A DNA stretch of 64,000 nucleotides. Origin: Paenibacillus lautus NBRC 15380 (lineage in GTDB: Bacteria > Bacillota > Bacilli > Paenibacillales > Paenibacillaceae). The position numbers were made by a program, and so were the translations under genes. The DNA is taken from positions 558,001-622,000 of the forward strand of contig NZ_BIMF01000001.1 of assembly GCF_004000945.1 (NCBI RefSeq). Direction: 5' to 3'. Of the stretch, positions 45,723-54,053 are shown in pieces (within the stretch, counting starts at the first letter, position 1; the number at the start of each line of letters is the position of its first letter). The notes beneath the pieces were generated by a model. That model searched no databases, was not told the origin of the DNA, and worked only from the letters and a program-made list of their open reading frames with translations.

Positions 45723-46475
45723 TTACTCCGGAATATTCCCGCCAGCCACACGGTCGCCGGAATTACCCGCTGGATCGGTTACGCCATCATCTTCGCCGGC
45801 ATGAATGATCAGCGAGCGCCCCAACACCGAGTTCGGCTGGTCCTTTTCAAGGGTTCCATGCTGAATGATCAGCTCCGCTTCCACGTTTCCGTCTGCGCCT
45901 ACGACCAGGTTCGGCATGTCGCCGACATGGCTTCCTTGCGGATGCTCAAGGCCATGATGCTTGTCGGTCGGATTAAAATGTCCACCAGCAGATTTAAAAT
46001 CCCCATCTTGGATCGCATTCTCATGCACATGGAATCCATGCTTGCCTGGTGTGAGGCCAGATGCGGTAATCTTTACCTTCACCCCGTCATTGATCTGCTC
46101 CAAGGTAGCGGAACCAACAGTCTCACCCGCCGCATTGTACAGCTTGACTACAGGAAGCCCCAAAGAGATCGTCCTGGAAGCCTGCTCCCAATACACGGGC
46201 TGGCCAACCAGATCAGAAACCATGCGAACAGGCACATAGGTCGTGCCGTTATGAATAATGGAATCCGGAGCCGCCGTCCCTTGGTTCATGAATTGACCGG
46301 CAGGTGTAGATTGGTCCTTGCCGTTGACGTAGTAGGTTATTTTAGACGTCGTGTGTTTAATCGCATCTACGGCTTCTTCGGGATTCGCAGCAGCCAGCGA
46401 AAATCCTGAAAACAGCATGGCACCAGCAAGAAATGCTCCGGCCATATGTTTCAACGTGTAGGTCTTCTTTGTCAC
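45723..46475 (-). CDS. Cu/Zn superoxide dismutase with N-terminal stalk domain, copy 2
   Basis: 250 residues from the GTG at 46475 (GGAGGCGATGAA upstream), exactly the length of copy 1 at 18522-19274. Same order: signal peptide, copper amine oxidase-like stalk domain, Cu/Zn SOD domain with HGFHVHE, GGHFNP, KHHG, SHVGDMPN, IHAGEDD and GDRVAGG. Differences are few and mostly conservative (for example QGG/QDG before DFKSAGG), so both copies look active. The terminators of the two copies differ. Confidence 0.92.
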   Translation of the reverse strand: MTKKTYTLKHMAGAFLAGAMLFSGFSLAAANPEEAVDAIKHTTSKITYYVNGKDQSTPAGQFMNQGTAAPDSIIHNGTTYVPVRMVSDLVGQPVYWEQASRTISLGLPVVKLYNAAGETVGSATLEQINDGVKVKITASGLTPGKHGFHVHENAIQDGDFKSAGGHFNPTDKHHGLEHPQGSHVGDMPNLVVGADGNVEAELIIQHGTLEKDQPNSVLGRSLIIHAGEDDGVTDPAGNSGDRVAGGNIPE

Positions 46476-46582
46476 TTCATCGCCTCCTGATGATGGTATT
46501 CCTTCATCTCCCAATACCCTGATTTTATACGTCTCAAATGCCATTTTATGGGATTGGGGCTTTCGGCGTTGATCATTGATTC
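45723..46582 (-). repeat. Duplicated superoxide dismutase segment (second copy of 18522-19382)
   Basis: DNA similarity covers the whole coding region and about 110 bases upstream (shared CTCCCAATACCCTGATTTTA and CTTTCGGCGTT blocks), then stops. Both copies have the same direction and are about 27 kb apart. Homologous recombination between them could delete the intervening region. Confidence 0.8.
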
Positions 46583-46659
46583 CAAAGACATGTAAAGTGA
46601 TAAATAAACTACAATGAGGTAACTACGACTGCTTCAGTTTACGCCATCCATCCATTTCC

Positions 46660-46774
46660 TACCGGCCATGTATACAGCCAACAGTTCATCCGTCTCCGCT
46701 TCGGATACGTCGAGTTCAAACACGATCAACACATCGTCCTTCACATAGAATTTCCACGCATTCAGCTCTGATCC
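46660..46774 (-). pseudogene. Fragment of the SMI1/KNR4-like gene
   Basis: Minus-strand reading GSELNAWKFYVKDDVLIVFE, LDVSEAETDELLAVYMAGRK corresponds to the C-terminal third of the broken gene at 27533-28267 (SELNAWKIYVKDDVLIVFEL). No start, no end. It sits between the second superoxide dismutase copy and the GH16 gene. Confidence 0.72.
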
Positions 46775-46775
46775 A

Positions 46776-48011
46776 TTACGCCTTTGAGCTCAAATAGACA
46801 GCTATATCCTGGATTAGATACGATCCAGATTCTTGGCTCCCATTGAATGCTTGAATCACAATTCGAATCGACTTCGCACGCTCTTCTTGTGTAAGCGTGA
46901 TTTCTTGCGTTTCTGTCTCATCCTCACGATGGCTCCATGCGACCTGCCCTGACTCCCCCACTTTACGCCAATCGGTTAGACCATCAGAAGATACTTCAAT
47001 ATCCCACTGTGTCGGACCTTGCTTCAATCCAGCTCGTGTCGTTAACGATACCGTATCCAATACTTTCGGTTCCATCCAATCCAAATAAATATAGTGAGGT
47101 AATGACTCTTCCGGTTTGCTGATTAGAGCGGTATTCGGATCGCCGTCATTGATATAACAAATATGCGATTGTGCGTTGTACAAATCTCCCCAGGTAATAT
47201 CGTTACCTACTCCGCTAATGGCAAACCGGGCGAGATTGCCTTCCGTTCCTTCGAGCGGAATGAGCTCCATGGGCATCCCCTCGCGCTTATATACCCTTAA
47301 ATAATCAACAAGGAATTCCTTCGGATACGGAATCGATCGATCCAGATCGCCAATCCATCCTCCATCCCCATCATTAATCTGGAGCAAGGTAACCATCGGA
47401 TAATCCGGTGACTGATCAACTTCCCAATATAGCTCATGATCCAGATAGAATCTCATACCGGATTCATCCCACTCAAAGCCGTATACGTGAAAATCTTCAG
47501 ATAAGTCCACATCCGTTCGATACGGAATATGGGCATACTTCAATTTCGTATCACGCAAGGAATGAAGGGTCGTATTCAGTAAACGCGTATCTTTGCCTAA
47601 CAATTCAAAAATGTCGACTTCAGCATTTTGCTCTTTCTCATTTTCGAACCCGATCATCCACCAAGCTGAATTAAGCCCGCTCCCTTTCGCCACCTTCGCA
47701 CGTAGCTCAAAGTAACCATATTTCGTCACAAGGTTCATGAAGGCACGATCATGATGGTTTAGCCCGAGATTATCACCGTAGCGGTGTAGTCCATCTCGCA
47801 TTCCCGTAACAATAGCGGATACACGCTTATGCTCATCAGGCAGTTGTAACACGATACAACTATCCCGGAATTGATAGGTCGCCTCTGCTTCCTCTAACGT
47901 CTTCCAATGGGATAAACCGTAGGGTGAGAACTTCGTCTGATCGAGCGTTGGGCCATCAAACTCTTCATGAAATACGAGGGTCCAGCCTTCCTTATGCAAC
48001 ATATCTGTCAT
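46776..48011 (-). CDS. GH16 glycosidase with C-terminal discoidin-like domain, no signal peptide
   Basis: 411 residues from the ATG at 48011 (AGGAGCGAG upstream). N-terminal GH16 jelly roll (GWTLVFHEEFDGPTLD; catalytic EVDIFE with Glu131, Asp133, Glu136; HVYGFEWDESGMRFYLD). About 260-411 resemble an F5/8 type C (discoidin) carbohydrate-binding domain (QWDIEVSSDGLTDWRKVG). GH16 enzymes are usually secreted beta-glucanases or galactanases, but this one starts MTDMLHKEG without export signal, so it may cut imported oligosaccharides. Last gene of the second locus, 46 bases after a solute-binding lipoprotein gene. Confidence 0.85.
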   Translation of the reverse strand: MTDMLHKEGWTLVFHEEFDGPTLDQTKFSPYGLSHWKTLEEAEATYQFRDSCIVLQLPDEHKRVSAIVTGMRDGLHRYGDNLGLNHHDRAFMNLVTKYGYFELRAKVAKGSGLNSAWWMIGFENEKEQNAEVDIFELLGKDTRLLNTTLHSLRDTKLKYAHIPYRTDVDLSEDFHVYGFEWDESGMRFYLDHELYWEVDQSPDYPMVTLLQINDGDGGWIGDLDRSIPYPKEFLVDYLRVYKREGMPMELIPLEGTEGNLARFAISGVGNDITWGDLYNAQSHICYINDGDPNTALISKPEESLPHYIYLDWMEPKVLDTVSLTTRAGLKQGPTQWDIEVSSDGLTDWRKVGESGQVAWSHREDETETQEITLTQEERAKSIRIVIQAFNGSQESGSYLIQDIAVYLSSKA

Positions 48012-48057
48012 GATTTACTCGCTCCTATTCCGTGCATCCATTTTGTCTGAAACTCTC

Positions 48058-49452
48058 TTACTGTTTATTCATAGCATCTTTAATCTTGATCGCAGATTCC
48101 TCTTCCAGCACACGGATAAACTCCGGGATGTTCATGTCCGAGGTCGCAAACTTCTGCATAGCCCCATTCAAATCAACGTATTTATCCCACACACTTGCTC
48201 TAGCAGGAGGTAGCGCAAACTGATTCTGGAACATCGCCATTACATTTTTACCTTGATGATCTGGATTGTCGGCACCAAACTGTTTGCGAATTTCCACATC
48301 GGATGTAGCCGGGATTGTGCCTTTTCTTGTAGCCTTCGTTTGATTCTCGATGGAAATAATCGCTTGAAGGACTTGCAGCGCTGCTTCTTTATTCTCGCTA
48401 TACGGGTTAATTACGGTAGGTGCCGTATGAACGGCTGGAGCTGTATCTGGGATGTCAGGCCAGGATGGTACCGGCAGAATGTCCATGTTTTTCTTAAATT
48501 CTGCTCTTTCCTCCGGGGTCTCCCCTCCGAACCAAGTCAGGAAACCATGCCAGTTGATTTCCATTGCAGCTGTTTTTTGCATAAACTTATCTGGTTCTTC
48601 CGGATTGTAGATGCCTGGAATACTATAAATTTTCTTCATGAGTTCCATATACTTCGTAAACTTCGGATCTTTGGACAATAACACCTCCCCCGTGTCCGGA
48701 TCCGTCAATGTTGTGGATAACTGTAACAGTGCAGCATCCACCGTATCCGAGCCGAACTCCAATCCTACGTATTGATTTCCATCGCGGGTACCTGTCGTTT
48801 TCTTAGCGAGGTCGATGATTTCATCCCAAGTCATGTTGTCAGTTGGATAAGGAACACCAAACAGGTCGAATACTTCTTTATTGTAGAAGAGACCATAAAT
48901 CCCTCCATTGCCGGTCAATCCGATCAGCCGTCCTTCAGGGTCTTGGGAGCGAATCAGAGCAATAAACGACGGGTCCACTGTGCTCAAATCGATCCCATAC
49001 TCTTTTACCATCTCATCCAGCGGCTGTACCATATCAAGATCGAGCAGCACATCCACCCCCAGGTTGGGCGTTAGTAAGTCCACCACCGTCCCTGCGCTGT
49101 TAATCTCCTGGATCCCTTCAGCCGTTCCATTCCAATCCACATATTCAAATGTAATATGGGGAACCAGCTCCTTCATATCTTGAACAAAATTGTTCTGGAA
49201 ATTTTCTTCCCCCCATTGGGTTGCTACCTTTAACGTAACGGGTTCATTCGAGAATTGCTTCACTTCTACAGGTTCAGGTTCCTCCGCTGGTTCTTCCGTG
49301 TTCGCATTCGTTCTTTCGGTGGATTCGGTTGTATCTGGCTTATCCCTTGTTACTTCACCGCTTCCTCCTGATGAACATGCTCCCAGAACGAACATGAACA
49401 ATAGACACAACATGAACAGCAGGCCTAGACTTTTTTGACCATTTCTTCTCAT
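48058..49452 (-). CDS. Sugar ABC transporter solute-binding lipoprotein
   Basis: 464 residues; RBS GGGAGGG. Signal peptide with lipobox VLGAC and a Thr/Glu-rich linker. Type 1 binding-protein motifs: GLFYNKEVFDLFGVPYPTDN, MTWDEIIDLAKKTTG, NPYSENKEAALQVLQAI. It is a paralogue of the frameshifted protein at 50765-52160 (shared VPYPTD-MTWDE and DMNIPEF/DMNVAEF ends). Forms a unit with the GH16 gene and has its own promoter region, which carries a cre-like site. Confidence 0.92.
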   Translation of the reverse strand: MRRNGQKSLGLLFMLCLLFMFVLGACSSGGSGEVTRDKPDTTESTERTNANTEEPAEEPEPVEVKQFSNEPVTLKVATQWGEENFQNNFVQDMKELVPHITFEYVDWNGTAEGIQEINSAGTVVDLLTPNLGVDVLLDLDMVQPLDEMVKEYGIDLSTVDPSFIALIRSQDPEGRLIGLTGNGGIYGLFYNKEVFDLFGVPYPTDNMTWDEIIDLAKKTTGTRDGNQYVGLEFGSDTVDAALLQLSTTLTDPDTGEVLLSKDPKFTKYMELMKKIYSIPGIYNPEEPDKFMQKTAAMEINWHGFLTWFGGETPEERAEFKKNMDILPVPSWPDIPDTAPAVHTAPTVINPYSENKEAALQVLQAIISIENQTKATRKGTIPATSDVEIRKQFGADNPDHQGKNVMAMFQNQFALPPARASVWDKYVDLNGAMQKFATSDMNIPEFIRVLEEESAIKIKDAMNKQ

Positions 49453-49591
49453 ACATAAACCCTCCCATTTTCATTAACTCATAATACCGATGCGAAAATA
49501 ATGGATTAAATAAATGCAAGAGCCATTCGATCCGGATTTCCTACCTTTGAACAAGCTAATCCAGAATCAACTTGAACGATTCTCCACCCTT

Positions 49592-49606
49592 CGGAAGCGT
49601 TTTCAA
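49592..49606 (-). promoter_or_regulatory. cre-like (CcpA) site
   Basis: Minus strand TTGAAAACGCTTCCG matches the cre consensus in its first eleven positions and fails at two near the end. It lies about 140 bases upstream of the solute-binding lipoprotein/GH16 unit. Confidence 0.35.
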
Positions 49607-49675
49607 TCCGGTCTTTAATTCATAGTTTACTCGGCTAATCCTTGGAAGTATTTAGCCCAGAGTAACACTTTTATA

Positions 49676-49711
49676 ACAAAAATAACCCCCTAAGATCCTT
49701 CTAGGGGGGAG
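49676..49711 (-). terminator. Terminator overlapping the end of the AraC gene
   Basis: Minus-strand stem CCCCCTAGAAGGATCTTAGGGGG followed by TTATTTTTG. The stop codon of the AraC gene lies in the stem. Confidence 0.7.
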
Positions 49712-50574
49712 ACGATATCGAGTGACGAAATAAGCGTTGCATTAAACTGACTTAGGCTGATTCCCATTCGTTTTTTGAACATCCGACTAAATGAGTGCAG
49801 CTCCGTATATCCGACCTGGTTCGCAATCTCGCTGATCGAAAGATCGGTTTCAAGTGCGAGCTGCTTCGCCTTCTCTATGCGAATCGTAGCCAGATAATCA
49901 GACGGCGTCATACCGTAACACTTGCGAAATTGCCGTATGATATAGTTTCTGCTCAGCCCCGTCATCTCACTTAGCGTATCCAAACGAATCGTCGTACTAT
50001 AATTTTCTTTAATGTAATTACAGATTTTCACCATCTTTGCATTGATTTTTGTGGTTTGCTTCGCTGTTCCATCAACCGGATGGTTATTAGCCAAATCATA
50101 TAATATTTGTAACAACAGTCCTTGGGCAAGCATATTACTTGTCAACGAATGCTGCTGGATGGCCTGGATTAAGGGGATTAGTTTGCCTAGTAACGATCCA
50201 TCTGGATCGCTCCCCTTAATGTAGTCTTTACCAAACATGAATTCTATTGGCGACTTTGACAGTCCAAAATGAAATGAAATGGTTATTCCTACATATGGAT
50301 CATGTTTAGATGGTTGCAATGATCGAACAGCACCGGGGCGAATGATGTAAATATCCCCCTTTCCGAGCGGACACTTAATGCCATTCATAATATTATCCGC
50401 CTTCCCATCGACTCCATATAGAAGCTGATATTGACTAATCTGCTGAGGTATCATAAACCACCCCGTTGGAGGTTTGTACATATGGGCAAGCGTAATATAA
50501 GGTGGATAATAGAATTGATCCTGCAATATCGGAATCGTTTCCTCTGGATTCAGGACTGGAAGCTTATCATACAT
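49690..50574 (-). CDS. AraC-family regulator in the second glycan locus
   Basis: 294 residues from the ATG at 50574 (GGGGAAGG upstream; an earlier ATG at 50610 has no proper spacing). N-terminal cupin-like domain (CPLGKGDIYIIRPGAVRSLQ), C-terminal AraC domain (LSEMTGLSRNYIIRQFRKCY; SEIANQVGYTELHSFSRMFK). Lies between two paralogous solute-binding genes, so it probably controls one or both, sensing an imported sugar. Confidence 0.88.
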   Translation of the reverse strand: MYDKLPVLNPEETIPILQDQFYYPPYITLAHMYKPPTGWFMIPQQISQYQLLYGVDGKADNIMNGIKCPLGKGDIYIIRPGAVRSLQPSKHDPYVGITISFHFGLSKSPIEFMFGKDYIKGSDPDGSLLGKLIPLIQAIQQHSLTSNMLAQGLLLQILYDLANNHPVDGTAKQTTKINAKMVKICNYIKENYSTTIRLDTLSEMTGLSRNYIIRQFRKCYGMTPSDYLATIRIEKAKQLALETDLSISEIANQVGYTELHSFSRMFKKRMGISLSQFNATLISSLDIVSPLEGS

Positions 50575-50703
50575 CGAGAATTCACCTTCCCCACTTTTTG
50601 ACTGATTCATCCCCTGTTTTTACAATACACGAATACCCATAGAGATAGTGTGAAGATTTAATCAGCAAAATAGTCCAACAAGTGCGCAAAGCTTTATAGC
50701 GCC

Positions 50704-50733
50704 AAGAACCTGAGACGATGACCTCAGGTTCTT
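50704..50733. terminator. Perfect hairpin after the frameshifted solute-binding gene
   Basis: AAGAACCTGAG / CTCAGGTTCTT, 11-base perfect arms, 30 bases after the stop at 50765. No T-tract on either side, so termination would be weak; it may stabilise the mRNA end. Confidence 0.5.
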
Positions 50734-50764
50734 AACAAATACTTATGCAGGCGTCCAGAGGTTC

Positions 50765-52160
50765 TTATTGACCTTGGTCTTTCTTTTGTTTCTCTTCCTT
50801 GATCTTAATCGTCATTTCTTCTTCCAGCTTCCGCAAAAATTCGGCGACATTCATATCCGAGTTCGCGAAGTCCTTCAGTTTCTCGGTAATCATACCTTCA
50901 GCTAACCGTTGATACTGCGATTTTCTACCTTCAATGACTCTTGCGTTTTCCGGAAAGTACGCTTTTACATTTTTGCCTTCGTAAATATCCTTTTCGCTAC
51001 CGAATGCCGCGATAACATCCGGACTCTTCAATACCGTTGGATACCCTGCAGCGGAGAATTTCATCTGCATATCTTCCGCAACGACTTCCTTCATCCACTG
51101 GAAAGCTGCATCTTTTTGCTCACTGTATTTATTCAATACATACATATGAGCTTGCGTTGGTGTCGCTAACTGATCTTCCCCTCCCCAGATTGGCATGAGA
51201 ACCGAATCTACATTCGGTCGAATAGTTTCAGGAATTCCCCATTCCATGTATGTCGGCCAAGACACTAACATTGCAGCCGTTCCACCGGCAAAGAAGCTTG
51301 CTTGTTTGTCCGGATCACGTTCATATATCCCTGGTATGCTATAGAACTTTTTCATCAATTCGAAGTATCTTGTGACTGCCGGCTCCTTCGTAAGTAATAC
51401 CTCATCCGTTTCAGGATCCACGACATTCGTAATAATTTCTTTAAGAGGTGCGAGCGCTTCGCTCGTCAGGCTGTTCGTATAGCCCATCTCCAGGCCACGG
51501 TAGTTTACGCCATTTCGTTCTCCGGTCAACTTCTTAGCTAACTCAAAGGTTTCATCCCATGTCATATGGTCTGTCGGGTAAGGAACGCCAAACATATCGA
51601 AAATCTCTTTATTATAAAATAACGTAATGGTGTCAGCAAACGTAGGTACACCTACCATTGAACCTTTTTCATCGTAGGAGCGGAACAGGGATATTACAGA
51701 TGGATTGATACTGGTTTCATCCATATCGTATATCTTCATGAAGTCATCAATGGGCTCAACCATATCCAGCTCTTTTAAACCATCAATTCCTTTGGAGCTG
51801 TAAATAATATCCGGGACGACACCACTAGCGTTCAATTCTTGCAATGCTTCCGAAGTGGAATCACCTTGAATCCATTTAATGGTGATATTCTTACCTTCTG
51901 CTTTGAGCTTATCTTCAATGGGCTGCATGAGAGGAGCAATCTGCTCTAAGCCCCATTCATGTTGAATGGTGATCGTTGTCTCCTCGCTGAAATCCGTCAC
52001 GGCTTTACTCGTCCAATCCACTTCTTCTTCCTGTGCAGCTTCTTCGTTAGTCCCAGCAGGCTTCGCTTCGGATGACCGGGTCATTGCCGGTACAACCCGA
52101 AAGTAATGTGGTTAGCATGAATACAAAAGTAATGATTAGAAAAATCGATTTTCTCTTCAT
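50765..52160 (-). pseudogene. Solute-binding lipoprotein gene with apparent frameshift at the lipobox
   Basis: AGGAGG precedes ATG 52160, giving signal peptide MKRKSIFLIITFVFMLTTLL and lipobox LLSGC. Right after it (near 52070-52085) the frame breaks; the mature protein continues one base out of phase as SSEAKPAGTNEEAAQEEEVDW and is open for about 435 codons to 50765. Removing one base in the CCCGG stretch would give a continuous lipoprotein of about 464 residues, the length of its paralogue at 48058-49452. Either a real inactivating mutation, programmed slippage, or a sequencing error. Binding-domain motifs (VPYPTDHMTWDETFELAKKL) are intact. Confidence 0.8.
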
Positions 52161-52200
52161 TCATAATCCTCCTGTATTATCCCAAATGATTGACCCAGGT

Positions 52201-53163
52201 CTATTCGACCAAACCTGTACGTTCAACACTCTCAACAAAGTAACGCTGGGCAACGAGGTAAAGAATCAGCGGAGGCAATATAACCAGGAAGCTTGCACCC
52301 ATTTTGATCGGTTCAGCTAGATATTCCGGCAGTCCTCCATTCGTAATAAACGTCGTCAACTGACTATCGATAAATGACATTTTCAGTGCTAACGGCATAT
52401 CGCCGCTTGAACCCAGGAACATTCTAGGGTAGTACGTGTCATTCCAAGTCCAGACGAACGAGAACAACAGGACGACGAGAATGGCAGGCCTGGCCAAAGG
52501 GAACATAACACGTACATAAAACCTCAAAGCACTAGCGCCATCGATCCGTGCCGCTTCTTCCAATGCTTTAGGCTGCGTGGAGAAGAACTGACGGAAAATG
52601 ATGACAAAGAGTGCACCCTTGACACCGAACCCAAAAATAGAAGGCAATATTAAGGTTAATAAATGACCATTCAACCCAAGCTTCGTATACACCATAATCG
52701 TAGGCAAAATAACAACTTGAGGCGGAATAATGAATGCCAAGAAGACGAGGAATAGAATCGTCTTCTTGAAGGGGACATCGAGCCTTGCCAAGGCATAGCC
52801 CGCTAGCCCACACGAAATACAATGCAGCACAGCAGTCGAAATCGCAATCAGTATACTGATTGAGAGAGACTTCGGATAATCTAGAAGCTTCCATGCTTCG
52901 AACACATGACCTAAGTATACGGAAGACGGAATCCACGTCACGGTTGGATCAATTAAGTCCTTGGCACTCATGACCATCTTCACGAGCATTTTTAATATCG
53001 GGTTCATATACACATAGGAGGTTACGATGAATATTCCGTACAAGACTAGTTTAAATAACAGCCCTTGATTCATCTCTCGACCTAGAATCGTATACTTCAC
53101 TTGCCGTAATCCACGTTTCGTCGTGAACTTTTGTTTCACACGCGTCGCTATTTCAACCTTCAT
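52201..53163 (-). CDS. ABC sugar transporter permease, MalG type (second pair, locus 2)
   Basis: 320 residues with RBS GGGAGGC. Six membrane segments; EAA loop LEEAARIDGASALRFYVRVM near 195-215; C-terminal QRYFVESVERTGLVE matches the end of the 3671-4684 permease (VESVERSGLVG), so these two are orthologous positions in the two loci. Lies 40 bases upstream of the lipoprotein binding gene. Confidence 0.93.
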   Translation of the reverse strand: MKVEIATRVKQKFTTKRGLRQVKYTILGREMNQGLLFKLVLYGIFIVTSYVYMNPILKMLVKMVMSAKDLIDPTVTWIPSSVYLGHVFEAWKLLDYPKSLSISILIAISTAVLHCISCGLAGYALARLDVPFKKTILFLVFLAFIIPPQVVILPTIMVYTKLGLNGHLLTLILPSIFGFGVKGALFVIIFRQFFSTQPKALEEAARIDGASALRFYVRVMFPLARPAILVVLLFSFVWTWNDTYYPRMFLGSSGDMPLALKMSFIDSQLTTFITNGGLPEYLAEPIKMGASFLVILPPLILYLVAQRYFVESVERTGLVE

Positions 53164-53182
53164 GTTCTGCCTCCCTTCCTAA

Positions 53183-54052
53183 CTAACGACGTACTCCGGC
53201 ATTTTCCCGGTTAATTCTACTGTAGATGAGAATGACAATCCCCAAGAATACAAGAATAATAGCAAAGTAAATCCATGCCAGTGCACTGTTAAATCCGTAA
53301 TTCCCTGTATTAATCAAACTAATCACAGGATTGGACGGGAACGTAAACATATCTACAACGGTATAAATTAAGTTCAGAAGGATAAAAGGTGACATCGCCG
53401 GGAGGGTTATTTTCCAAAATACTTCCCACGGTGTCGCACCATCGATTCGAGCTGATTCATACGCAGAAGTTGAAATGGTCTGCAGCCCTGCAATAAAGAG
53501 CAGAATTTGCACCCCGGAATACCATAAAACGAGGACAAACTGATTCAATACGGTCTTTACGGGTTTCGCCCAGGAGCTATCCCCAAGGAACATATCCATG
53601 TAACCGCCAATATTAAATCGTTCAAGGAATCCCAGATTGCCTTCCCCTTGATTAATAAATGACATCAGCACAGCACCCGTAGAGAAGATAACCGGTAAGA
53701 AGAAGATGGCACGGAATACAAATCGTCCGGGCAGCTTTTGGTTAAGCATGATGGAGATCATCAAGGCGAATATGACGATAACCGGGATCATGATGACGAC
53801 TTCTTGAAAATATGGAATTAACTTATCGTATAGGTCCGAGCTGTTAAACAAGATCTCACGGTAATATTTAACGCCAACAAAGTCGTACACAATTTTTTTC
53901 GGTAATATTTTTACCGTGTGAAAGCTCATAAAGAGTGAGAAGACCAGCGGAAATCCTAAAAAAGCGATGAACCCGATCAACCACGGTGCAATAAATAACG
54001 ACCCTTCCAGCTTTCGAGATCTCTTAGCAGAAAGTATTCGCTTTGGGGCCAT
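53183..54052 (-). CDS. ABC sugar transporter permease, MalF type (second pair, locus 2)
   Basis: 289 residues from the ATG at 54052 (GGAGGTGC upstream). Six membrane segments (GSLFIAPWLIGFIAFLGFPL start). EAA loop YESARIDGATPWEVFWKITL near 200-220, with Ser for the first Ala. Follows the DUF5696-like gene immediately, as in locus 1. Confidence 0.92.
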   Translation of the reverse strand: MAPKRILSAKRSRKLEGSLFIAPWLIGFIAFLGFPLVFSLFMSFHTVKILPKKIVYDFVGVKYYREILFNSSDLYDKLIPYFQEVVIMIPVIVIFALMISIMLNQKLPGRFVFRAIFFLPVIFSTGAVLMSFINQGEGNLGFLERFNIGGYMDMFLGDSSWAKPVKTVLNQFVLVLWYSGVQILLFIAGLQTISTSAYESARIDGATPWEVFWKITLPAMSPFILLNLIYTVVDMFTFPSNPVISLINTGNYGFNSALAWIYFAIILVFLGIVILIYSRINRENAGVRR

Positions 54053-54053
54053 A

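Noticed and set aside
45407..45751. 114-codon minus-strand ORF behind the second superoxide dismutase gene
   Set aside because: It begins inside the dismutase gene and reads through a strong terminator. The part after the terminator (45407-45625) is protein-like but unassigned; kept only as a note.
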